From Paludibacteraceae bacterium (GTDB lineage: Bacteria; Bacteroidota; Bacteroidia; Bacteroidales; Paludibacteraceae), in NCBI GenBank assembly GCA_017550335.1, contig JAFZPM010000004.1, positions 1 through 43,517 of the forward strand: a DNA stretch of 43,517 bases, in the 5' to 3' direction. Positions 34,563 to 41,598 of this stretch are shown here, one piece after another. Each line of letters begins with the position of its first letter. The stretch's first letter is position 1. Under the pieces are notes generated by a model. That model ran no database searches. It was not told the DNA's origin and was given only the letters and a program-made list of their open reading frames with translations. The translations under genes and the position numbers were made by a program.

Positions 34563-35333
34563 TTAGCGTATCGATTTCACGAACTTCCCGACCGCTTCCT
34601 CGCTCGCTCCGTACTCCTTCAGGTGTTTGATGAAGGCGGTACCGATGATGGCTCCGTCAGCGTGGCTGCAAGCGTGGGTATAGCTGGCATGGTCCTTGAT
34701 GCCGAAACCGATGACGGTCTTGTTACGCAGATGCAGGTTGCGGATGCGCTCGAAGTACTGGGTGCGGTAGTCTTCCGATGTCTTGATGTTACCGGTGATT
34801 CCTGCGGATGCGACCGTGTAGATGAATCCCTCGGCATGCGCATCGATGTGCTTGATGCGCTCGTCCGGCGTCTGCGGTGCGATGAGCGGGATGAAGTGCA
34901 GGCTGTTCTCGTCGAAGAGCGCCTTGTACGACTTCACGTAGGTGTCGAACGGCAGGTCGGGGATGATGAGGCCGTCCACACCTACACTGTGCGCATCGGC
35001 GGCGAACTTCTCTATGCCGTAGTGCATCACTGGGTTGATGTAGCCCATCAGCAATACGGGCATGGTGATCTCCTTGCGCATCTCCTTTATCTGGGCGAAC
35101 AACTCCTTGATGCTCATGCCGTTGTCGAGCGCCGCGTTGCCTGCATCCTGAATCACGGGACCGTCTGCCAACGGGTCGCTGAAGGGCATGCCGACCTCCA
35201 CGAAATCGACTCCCGCCTTCTCTAGCCCGCGCAAGATGGTCATGAGGTCATTGCGCTGTGGATACCCAGCCATCACATAGATCGATAGCAAATCCTTCTT
35301 GCTATCCAATATATTGTCTAACCTATTTTTCAT
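34563..35333 (-). CDS. trpA: Tryptophan synthase alpha subunit
   Basis: Splits indole-3-glycerol phosphate to indole and glyceraldehyde 3-phosphate, passing indole to TrpB. The 256-aa protein is a TIM barrel with the catalytic Glu in VEVGMPFSDPLADGP (E46) and the catalytic Asp in GLIIPDLPFD. VASAGITGN and GFGIKDH are the phosphate-binding loops. It starts 7 nt after trpB and is the last gene of the operon. Confidence 0.96.
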   Translation of the reverse strand: MKNRLDNILDSKKDLLSIYVMAGYPQRNDLMTILRGLEKAGVDFVEVGMPFSDPLADGPVIQDAGNAALDNGMSIKELFAQIKEMRKEITMPVLLMGYINPVMHYGIEKFAADAHSVGVDGLIIPDLPFDTYVKSYKALFDENSLHFIPLIAPQTPDERIKHIDAHAEGFIYTVASAGITGNIKTSEDYRTQYFERIRNLHLRNKTVIGFGIKDHASYTHACSHADGAIIGTAFIKHLKEYGASEEAVGKFVKSIR

Positions 35334-35340
35334 GGGTCTC

Positions 35341-36525
35341 TTATAGTTTTAAATGATTAATATACGTTGCCATGTCTTTGTCGCCTCGTCCGGAGATGGT
35401 CACGACCACGTTCTCGTCGCTGCGGAACTTCAGTTTAGGCAGTGCCGCCAAGGCGTGCGAGCTCTCGAGCGCTGGTATGATGCCCTCTTCCCTAGTGAGT
35501 TGTAGAGCAGCTTGCAATGCTTCGTCGTCGGTCGCGGAGAGAACGGTCTCCCTGCCCACCTCCGCCAGGAAGGAGTGCATAGGGCCGATGCCTGGGTAAT
35601 CGAGTCCGGCGGAGATGGAGTAAGGCTCCGTGATTTGTCCGTCATCCGTCTGCATGAGCATGGTACGGGCGCCATGGATGATACCCTCCGAGCCCCTCGC
35701 GATGGAGGCGGCGGTATCTCCCGAGTCAAGTCCGTGACCGGCTGCCTCCACAGCGACCAGCTTCACCTGCTCATCGTTGACGAAGTGGTAGAACGAACCG
35801 GCTGCGTTGCTTCCCCCACCGATGCAGGCGATCACGTAGTCCGGCAATTCCTTACCGGTCTGTTCCTTAAGCTGCCAACGCATCTCCTCGCTGATGATGG
35901 ATTGCAGTCTTGCGACCAAGTCCGGGTAAGGGAATGGTCCCACGGTGGATCCTATCACGTAGAAAGTATCCTCCGGGTTGGAGATCCAGTCACGCAACGC
36001 TTCGTTCGTGGCGTCCTTCAGTGTTTTGTTACCGCTCTTGGCTGGCACCACTTCGGCTCCGAGCATGCGCATGCGCGCTACGTTAGGCGCCTGACGCTCA
36101 ATGTCCACCTCGCCCATGTAGACGTGGCACTCCATGCCTAAGAGTGCGCAGGCGGTGGCGGTGGCCACCCCGTGCTGTCCAGCTCCTGTCTCCGCGATGA
36201 TACGCGTCTTGCCCATCTCCTTGGCGATCAATACCTGACCGATCGCATTGTTGATCTTGTGCGCTCCCGTATGCGCTAAATCCTCACGTTTAAGGAACAC
36301 ATGGGTCGAGTAGATCGATGAAAGCTTCTCTGCGTAGAAGAGCGGTGTAGGTCGCCCCACATAGTCTTTCATGAGTTGCTTGTACTGCGATTTGAACTTC
36401 TCGGAATTCAATATCTCAAGATAAATCTTTTTCAGATTCTCAACGTTAGGATAGAGCATTTCAGGGATGTATGCACCTCCGAAACGTCCGTAAAATCCTT
36501 CGCTGCTGACATCGTATTTCGACAT
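35341..36525 (-). CDS. trpB: Tryptophan synthase beta subunit
   Basis: PLP enzyme that condenses indole with serine to tryptophan. The 394-aa protein is of the standard TrpB1 type. The PLP lysine is K90 in HTGAHKINNA, and the phosphate loop GGGSNAAGSF and the ETGAGQHGVATA segment are complete. GRFGGAYIPEML at the N-terminus is the usual beginning. It lies 31 nt after trpF and 7 nt before trpA, which fits synthesis of equal amounts for the alpha2beta2 complex. Confidence 0.97.
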   Translation of the reverse strand: MSKYDVSSEGFYGRFGGAYIPEMLYPNVENLKKIYLEILNSEKFKSQYKQLMKDYVGRPTPLFYAEKLSSIYSTHVFLKREDLAHTGAHKINNAIGQVLIAKEMGKTRIIAETGAGQHGVATATACALLGMECHVYMGEVDIERQAPNVARMRMLGAEVVPAKSGNKTLKDATNEALRDWISNPEDTFYVIGSTVGPFPYPDLVARLQSIISEEMRWQLKEQTGKELPDYVIACIGGGSNAAGSFYHFVNDEQVKLVAVEAAGHGLDSGDTAASIARGSEGIIHGARTMLMQTDDGQITEPYSISAGLDYPGIGPMHSFLAEVGRETVLSATDDEALQAALQLTREEGIIPALESSHALAALPKLKFRSDENVVVTISGRGDKDMATYINHLKL

Positions 36526-36556
36526 ATATTTATCTATTTAATAAATTAAAAATCTG

Positions 36557-37186
36557 TTATTTACGTATTGATTCAAAACATTTTTCAAGCAATGGGATGT
36601 CCTTCACACCGGGAGCAGTCTCGAACCTGCTGTTCAGGTCTACGGCGAATGCGCCTGTCTGGCATGCCCGCTGGATATTGTCGGCGGAGATGCCTCCCGA
36701 GATCAGCCATGGCAAAGGAACCTGGGCTTGCTCCAGGATGGTCCAGTCGAACTCCTGCCCACATCCGCCATACAGTGGTGTCTTGGTGTCGAACAGGAAG
36801 AGGTCGGCACATTGGGCATACTCCGCGACCGTCGCCAGATCGTCCGCCGTGGAGACACGGAAGACCTTGATCACCTTCAACCCCTGGCGTCTGATGCTTT
36901 GGCAGTACTCGACGCTCTCGTCACCATGCAGTTGCACGTAGTCGAGACCATACTCCTTCGCGAGGGCGAGGAGCGTTTCTGGCTTTTCGGAGACGAATAC
37001 GCCCACCCTTTTCGTAGTGCTAGGCAGCACGTCGAGTGCCTCGGCGGACAAGCGACCCACCACGTATCGGCTGGACTTCGGGTAGAAGATGAACCCCACG
37101 AAGTCTGGCTTCAAGCGGGCCAGCTGGCTTAGGTTCTCGGCATCAGCCATCCCACAAACCTTTATTTTCAACGGTGCGTCGCTCAT
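36557..37186 (-). CDS. trpF: Phosphoribosylanthranilate isomerase
   Basis: Converts phosphoribosylanthranilate to the enol-deoxyribulose phosphate. The 209-aa TIM-barrel protein has the catalytic Cys in KVCGMAD (C11) and the catalytic Asp in the FAVDLNSRFE segment. VQLHGDES and WLISGGIS are further family motifs. Its ATG overlaps the trpC stop codon as ATGA. It is a separate gene here, not fused to trpC as in E. coli. Confidence 0.95.
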   Translation of the reverse strand: MSDAPLKIKVCGMADAENLSQLARLKPDFVGFIFYPKSSRYVVGRLSAEALDVLPSTTKRVGVFVSEKPETLLALAKEYGLDYVQLHGDESVEYCQSIRRQGLKVIKVFRVSTADDLATVAEYAQCADLFLFDTKTPLYGGCGQEFDWTILEQAQVPLPWLISGGISADNIQRACQTGAFAVDLNSRFETAPGVKDIPLLEKCFESIRK

Positions 37187-37983
37187 TTCCCTTGTGATAA
37201 ACGGTCCGTATACTCTTTGCAGAACGCTATGCAGGCTTGCCCTGGGTTCTCCGCCGCCATGAAGTTCTCACCGATCAGAAATCCGTCGAACCCTCCGTTC
37301 CGAAGCATCACCATGTTGTCTATGCTCCGAATGCCGCTCTCAGACACCTTAGGCGTCTCTTTGGGCAGGAAGGAGGCCATGGAGATGGAGTGGTTCAAAT
37401 CGACCTCAAAGGTACGAAGATTTCGGTTATTGATTCCTACCACATTGATTTCTGGTGTGATATATGCCAACTCCTCCTCGTCGTGGAGCTCCAGCAGGAC
37501 TTCAAGTCCCAGTTCGTTAGCTAGGGCAGCCAAATCCCGGGTCTGGGTGCGTTCCAACACCGCCGCGATCAACAATATGGCTGATGCACCGTTGGCGCGG
37601 GCTTCGTAGACCTGGTACGGGTCATTGATGAACTCCTTGCGGAGGATAGGGATATTGAGCACCGACGCCGCCTCCCGCAGGTCCGCGATGGAGCCTCCGA
37701 AGAACTGGGTGTCCGTAAGCACGGAAACGGCGCTCACACCTGCCTGCTCGTAGCATCCGACCACCTGCTTGGGCGTTATGCCTCCGTGGATCACTCCCTT
37801 CGAAGGCGACTGGCGCTTGAACTCGGCGATGATTCCGTTGCGCTTCCGCAGGTTCTCCGCAAGGGAGAAGCAAGGGCGGACGTCGCCACACATGGCCTTC
37901 ACATCCTCAAGGGAGACCTTCCGCTTCGCCTCGGCCACGCACTCGCCTTTCGTCGCCATGATTCTTTCAAGATAATTGTTCAT
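37183..37983 (-). CDS. trpC: Indole-3-glycerol phosphate synthase
   Basis: Closes the indole ring, releasing CO2 and water. The 266-aa protein is a single-domain TrpC. The catalytic region IAEFKRQSPSKG (about 53-64), SVLTDTQFFGGS, LRKEFI, EVLLELHDEEEL, VVGINNRNLRTFEVDL and SESGI follow in order. Its ATG is 27 nt after the trpD stop, and its stop codon overlaps the trpF start. Confidence 0.96.
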   Translation of the reverse strand: MNNYLERIMATKGECVAEAKRKVSLEDVKAMCGDVRPCFSLAENLRKRNGIIAEFKRQSPSKGVIHGGITPKQVVGCYEQAGVSAVSVLTDTQFFGGSIADLREAASVLNIPILRKEFINDPYQVYEARANGASAILLIAAVLERTQTRDLAALANELGLEVLLELHDEEELAYITPEINVVGINNRNLRTFEVDLNHSISMASFLPKETPKVSESGIRSIDNMVMLRNGGFDGFLIGENFMAAENPGQACIAFCKEYTDRLSQGK

Positions 37984-38010
37984 GTCTCGAATCTTCTATG
38001 ATTGTTATAA

Positions 38011-39012
38011 TCAAGAGTTTAATTCCACGTATTTCTTCAGGACGCCCAATGCCTTGCCAGACTTGAGCGATTCCGTAGCGATCGCGATGCACTCCTCGAT
38101 GTCCTTGTTCGGCTCCATCACCTTGATGGCGAACGCCGCATTGATGAGCACGACGTTGATTTGGCTCTCCGTAGCGGTACCCTCCAGTACAGCATCGAAC
38201 ACCTCCTTCGCATCCTCTAACGTCTGACGGCTCGAACCGCTCAAGTCCGCCACGTTGGAGATAGGCATGTTCACATCGGATGGCTTGTAAACCTTCTCCA
38301 TGTTGTTGGTCACCACCTTGAAGTCGCCCGTCAAGGAGATCTCATCGTATCCGTCGATGCTGTTCACGATACCGTAGCCGATGCCCATCTTCTGGTAGAC
38401 ATTGCTGTAGAGACGCATCTGGTCGAGGTTGGCCACGCCGAGCAGTTGGTAGCTAGGCTGGCATGGGTTGACGATAGGTCCGAGCAGGTTGAAGAAGGTA
38501 GGGATCTGCAACGATTTGCGGATGCCTCCCACATATTTCATGGCGGTGGCGAAGAGCTGCGCGTGCTGATAGACGAATCCGCACTCCTCGATGCTTCGTT
38601 TGAGCTTGTCGTTGTCGTTGGTGAACTTGACACCGTGGGCCTCGATCACGTTGCTCGCGCCGCTCACGGATGTAGCCGCATAGTTACCGTGCTTGGCCAC
38701 CTTGTAGCCGGCACCCGCCACCACGAAACAAGCGCAGGTGGAGATGTTGAACGTGTTCTTGCCGTCGCCACCCGTACCTACGATATCGATGGGTTTGTAA
38801 GGGGAGAGGTCTACCGACACACCCGTTTTGAGGATTCCCCTGCGGAATCCGAGCAACTCGTCCACGGTGATTCCCCTCATCTGAAGGGCCATGATGAGAG
38901 CGGAGATCTGCTCGTTGCTATATTTCCCTTGCGTGATGCCTAGGAGTATCTGTTCTGTTTCGTCGGATGTCAGCTCCTCATGGAGCACCAGACGTGATAA
39001 TATCTGTTTCAT
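38011..39012 (-). CDS. trpD: Anthranilate phosphoribosyltransferase
   Basis: Adds phosphoribose to anthranilate. The 333-aa protein is a separate TrpD, not fused to TrpG. The PRPP loop is GTGGDGKNTFNIST (79-92). The anthranilate-site motif reads KHGNYAATSVSGASN (107-121), with Tyr111 where E. coli has Arg after HGN; the rest of the motif is intact and I expect activity. It begins 12 nt after trpG. Confidence 0.95.
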   Translation of the reverse strand: MKQILSRLVLHEELTSDETEQILLGITQGKYSNEQISALIMALQMRGITVDELLGFRRGILKTGVSVDLSPYKPIDIVGTGGDGKNTFNISTCACFVVAGAGYKVAKHGNYAATSVSGASNVIEAHGVKFTNDNDKLKRSIEECGFVYQHAQLFATAMKYVGGIRKSLQIPTFFNLLGPIVNPCQPSYQLLGVANLDQMRLYSNVYQKMGIGYGIVNSIDGYDEISLTGDFKVVTNNMEKVYKPSDVNMPISNVADLSGSSRQTLEDAKEVFDAVLEGTATESQINVVLINAAFAIKVMEPNKDIEECIAIATESLKSGKALGVLKKYVELNS

Positions 39013-39024
39013 GATCGTATGGGT

Positions 39025-39588
39025 TTATTTGTTTATAAAATTCTCGATGATTTTTCTTCCGTCGGGTGTGAGCACCGACTCCGGGTGGAATTGTATGCCA
39101 TGGATGTCATACTCCTTGTGTTTCAGCGCCATCACCAAGCCCTCGTCGCTCGTGGCGGTCACCTCTAGTGTGTTAGGCATTGTCTTGGCGTCCACCACCC
39201 AAGAGTGGTATCTTCCCACAGGGAATCTCTCCGGCAATCCGTTGAACAGATAGTCGTCGTTGATGCGGCGCACGTCTGTCTGCACCCCATGGAACACGTC
39301 CGTCAGGTTGGTGAGCTCCGCTCCGAAGTATTGACCGATGGCCTGATGTCCGAGGCACACGCCAAGGATAGGTTTCTTCCCTGCGTACCGGTCGATCGCG
39401 TCGAGCAGCAGACCCGCCTCGGAAGGGATTCCAGGGCCAGGGGAGAGGACGATCTTGTCGTATTGCTCCAAGTCCGGCAAGGCGAACTTGTCGTTGCGGA
39501 CCACAGTAGTGTCGGCACCCACCTCACGCAGCAAATGGTAGAGGTTATAGGTGAATGAGTCGTAATTGTCTATGATAACGATTTTCAT
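39025..39588 (-). CDS. trpG: Anthranilate synthase glutamine amidotransferase subunit
   Basis: Releases ammonia from glutamine for TrpE. The 187-aa class I amidotransferase has the oxyanion region SPGPGIPSEAG (49-59), the nucleophile C78 in GVCLGHQAIG, and the His/Glu pair in HPESVLTPDG near 168. It lies 21 nt after trpE. In some bacteria such a subunit also serves folate synthesis (PabA); here the operon context argues for TrpG. Confidence 0.95.
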   Translation of the reverse strand: MKIVIIDNYDSFTYNLYHLLREVGADTTVVRNDKFALPDLEQYDKIVLSPGPGIPSEAGLLLDAIDRYAGKKPILGVCLGHQAIGQYFGAELTNLTDVFHGVQTDVRRINDDYLFNGLPERFPVGRYHSWVVDAKTMPNTLEVTATSDEGLVMALKHKEYDIHGIQFHPESVLTPDGRKIIENFINK

Positions 39589-39609
39589 TGTACGTTCGAT
39601 TTAATTGTT

Positions 39610-41016
39610 TCACATTGTTTCTGCCATCTCGATTGCCTTCTTGAGGGCGCCCAGTTTGTTGTTCACCTCCTGAAGCTCATATTCCTCGTTGCTCTTCGCC
39701 ACGATACCGCCGCCCGCCTGGAACCACAGCTCGTTGTTACGGCTGACGAAGGTACGGATGGTGATCGCTTGGTTGAGGGAACCGTCGAAACCGATGATAC
39801 CCACGCAACCTCCGTAGGCGCCACGGTTGTGTGGCTCGTATTCGCTGATGAGCTGCATGGCGCGTACCTTAGGCGCACCGGAGAGCGTACCAGCCGGGAA
39901 AGTGTCTATGAAAGTGCGGATCGGGTCCGCATCCGCATCGAGCTCTCCGCTCACACGGCTCACCAAGTGGATCACGTGGCTGTAGTATTGCATATCCTTA
40001 TAGAAATCCACCTTCACACCATGGCAGTTACGACTCAGGTCGTTGCGGGCCAAGTCGACCAGCATCACGTGCTCGGCGTTCTCTTTCGGATCGTTTCTCA
40101 GGTATTGCGCGTTCTGTGCGTCGATCTCCGCATTGCCCGTACGCTTGGTCGTACCCGCTATCGGATCGATGTAGGCCACCCGTTTGCTACCGATGATGCG
40201 GCAGTGGGTCTCAGGCGACGAACCGAAGATACGGAAACCGCCCATGTCGAAGTAGAACAAGTAAGGGGAAGGGTTGATGCTGCGCAAAGCACGGTAGAGT
40301 TTGAAGTCGTCACCCTCGAAGCGTTGGATGAATCGTCTTGAAAGAACGATTTGGAAGACATCGCCACGGAGGCAGTGTTCGATACCCTTGCGGATATTCG
40401 CCTTGTGCTCCTCGTCCGTCAATGTGCTGGTGGTCTCACCCACAGGGTGGAAACCGTACGCACGGATATTAGTGCGGTTCATCTGTCGCTCGATGTTCGC
40501 GATCTCAGACTCCTCGCCATCGGCGCAGAGGGAGATGATCTTGAGCGAACTGTTGTAGTGGTCAAACTCGACGATGTTCTTGAACAAGACGTACAGGATG
40601 TCCGGCGCATCATTCTTGGTCTGGGTCTCATCCTTCACGGCGATGTTCTCGAAGTAGCGCACCGCATTGAAGGAGGTGTAACCGAAGAGGCCACAGTGCA
40701 GGTTCTCTGCGCCTTGGATGTCGAAGCATGACATGAACTCGCGGATCACCTTGTCCACATGGCACTTCTCCGAGATCTCCCCCTTCACGACCGAACCATC
40801 CGGGAAAGTCATCTCCGACTTCCCATGTCCGATGGCGATGGAGGCGATAGGCGACACACCGATGTATGAGCGCGCGTTTTCCATACTGTGGTAATCTGAA
40901 CTCTCCATGAGCGCGCTGCTACTGTACAGGTCGCGGAGACGCATGTAGACACTCACGGGAGTGTACATGTCGGCAAGTAGTTTCTTGCTTTGAATGGAAT
41001 AACTGAATTTCTTCAT
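39610..41016 (-). CDS. trpE: Anthranilate synthase component I
   Basis: Makes anthranilate from chorismate with TrpG. The 468-aa protein has the tryptophan feedback site ESSD (38-41) near the N-terminus and the chorismate-binding domain in the C-terminal half (LSRRFIQRFEGDDFKLYRALR, NPSPYLFYFDMG, ETHCRIIGSKRVAYIDPIAGT, ENAEHVMLVDLARNDL, GTLSGAPKVRAMQLI). So the first enzyme is probably regulated by end-product inhibition as well as by the attenuator just upstream. It is the first structural gene of trpEGDCFBA. Confidence 0.97.
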   Translation of the reverse strand: MKKFSYSIQSKKLLADMYTPVSVYMRLRDLYSSSALMESSDYHSMENARSYIGVSPIASIAIGHGKSEMTFPDGSVVKGEISEKCHVDKVIREFMSCFDIQGAENLHCGLFGYTSFNAVRYFENIAVKDETQTKNDAPDILYVLFKNIVEFDHYNSSLKIISLCADGEESEIANIERQMNRTNIRAYGFHPVGETTSTLTDEEHKANIRKGIEHCLRGDVFQIVLSRRFIQRFEGDDFKLYRALRSINPSPYLFYFDMGGFRIFGSSPETHCRIIGSKRVAYIDPIAGTTKRTGNAEIDAQNAQYLRNDPKENAEHVMLVDLARNDLSRNCHGVKVDFYKDMQYYSHVIHLVSRVSGELDADADPIRTFIDTFPAGTLSGAPKVRAMQLISEYEPHNRGAYGGCVGIIGFDGSLNQAITIRTFVSRNNELWFQAGGGIVAKSNEEYELQEVNNKLGALKKAIEMAETM

Positions 41017-41062
41017 TTTCTTATTATACTAATTTTGTTTTTTTTCTGAAATACTGGAAACG

Positions 41063-41094
41063 AAAAAGCCCGCTGGAGATTTCCAACGGGCTTT
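41063..41094 (-). terminator. Attenuator terminator in the trp leader
   Basis: On the minus strand AAAGCCCGTTGGA pairs with TCCAGCGGGCTTT (13 pairs, one wobble) across a 4-nt loop, followed by TTTTT. It lies after the leader-peptide stop and 46 nt before trpE, so it can stop transcription before the operon. Confidence 0.9.
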
Positions 41095-41127
41095 CTATAT
41101 CGTTTAAACATAAACACAAGCACTCGC

Positions 41128-41205
41128 TCACCTCCGGGATTGAAAGAGAGTCGGGCGCCACCAATAAAGGCTGTTAGCTATGTTCATGTTTACTTTGTAT
41201 GCCAT
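41128..41205 (-). CDS. trpL: trp leader peptide with tandem Trp codons
   Basis: A 25-codon frame begins at ATG 41205 and ends at TGA 41128. It encodes MAYKVNMNIANSLYWW and nine more residues. Codons 15 and 16 (41163-41158) are both TGG. It begins 19 nt after the end of the promoter -7 box and ends 33 nt before the terminator stem. A second in-frame ATG at 41187 is an alternative start. Its role would be to sense charged tRNA-Trp by ribosome stalling; the peptide itself need not have a function. Confidence 0.85.
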   Translation of the reverse strand: MAYKVNMNIANSLYWWRPTLFQSRR

Positions 41206-41224
41206 ATCTGCAAAAATTACACCG

Positions 41225-41255
41225 CAAATGTAAGCGATTATTTTTTGAAATGCAA
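41225..41255 (-). promoter_or_regulatory. trp operon promoter (TTG, 20-nt spacer, TACATTTG)
   Basis: On the minus strand TTG (41255-41253) and TACATTTG (41232-41225) are separated by 20 nt, a complete match to Bacteroidetes promoter rules. Transcription would start near 41218, just upstream of the leader peptide. Confidence 0.8.
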
Positions 41256-41327
41256 GGGGAACAGCGAAAAAAAATCGCTATGGTTACACTTGCAGGAATT
41301 TTATTTACCGCAAATAATAGACTGTAA

Positions 41328-41430
41328 GTATTTACTATTTAATTATTTACGATTTACTATTTATGATATACTATTTAGCTGTTTATGATTTACTATTTAA
41401 CTACTTACGATTTACTATTTATCATTTTTC
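41328..41430. repeat. TTTACTA/TTTACGA heptamer block
   Basis: About fourteen degenerate 7-mers of the form TTTA(C/T)(T/G)A fill this space between the divergent trp promoter and the promoter of the repeat-protein gene. Same family as 16235-16281. The reading frames across it have only repeat-derived composition and no gene signals. Confidence 0.75.
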
Positions 41431-41480
41431 TATTTTAAAAATATATTGTGTACATTTCACTTTTATTAAAAACTATTTTA

Positions 41481-41490
41481 TATATTCGCG
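41481..41490 (+). promoter_or_regulatory. Putative promoter -7 box (TATATTCGCG) of the repeat-protein gene
   Basis: Matches the TAnnTTCGCG variant also found before uvrA, parA and maeB. The leader to the ATG is about 108 nt and contains two direct copies of ACCTGTTG (41524-41531 and 41548-41555), whose role is unknown. Confidence 0.4.
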
Positions 41491-41598
41491 GACGATAACA
41501 CCCGAAAGGGGTAAAAAAAGAGAACCTGTTGGGTTTGCGACAAGATTACCTGTTGTGATTCCACGGACCAATTTTGTTTGTAAATAACTGGGAAAAAA

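Larger units (their letters stand above)
41063..41218 (-). promoter_or_regulatory. trp operon leader (attenuator), Bacteroid-trp type
   Basis: The leader from the promoter to the terminator contains the leader-peptide gene and a possible alternative pairing: CCCGGAG at the end of that gene (minus strand 41138-41132) with CTCC and GGG of the terminator's 3' arm (41078-41069), leaving a 3-nt bulge. A ribosome stalled at the two Trp codons would leave CCCGGAG free to pair and block the terminator; a ribosome at the stop codon would cover it. The layout fits the Bacteroid-trp RNA family described from comparative genomics. The pairing was drawn by eye. Confidence 0.75.

Noticed and set aside
41140..41587. 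Plus-strand open frames over the trp leader and heptamer block
   Set aside because: They run across the trp promoter, the leader peptide and simple repeats, with no protein-like composition.
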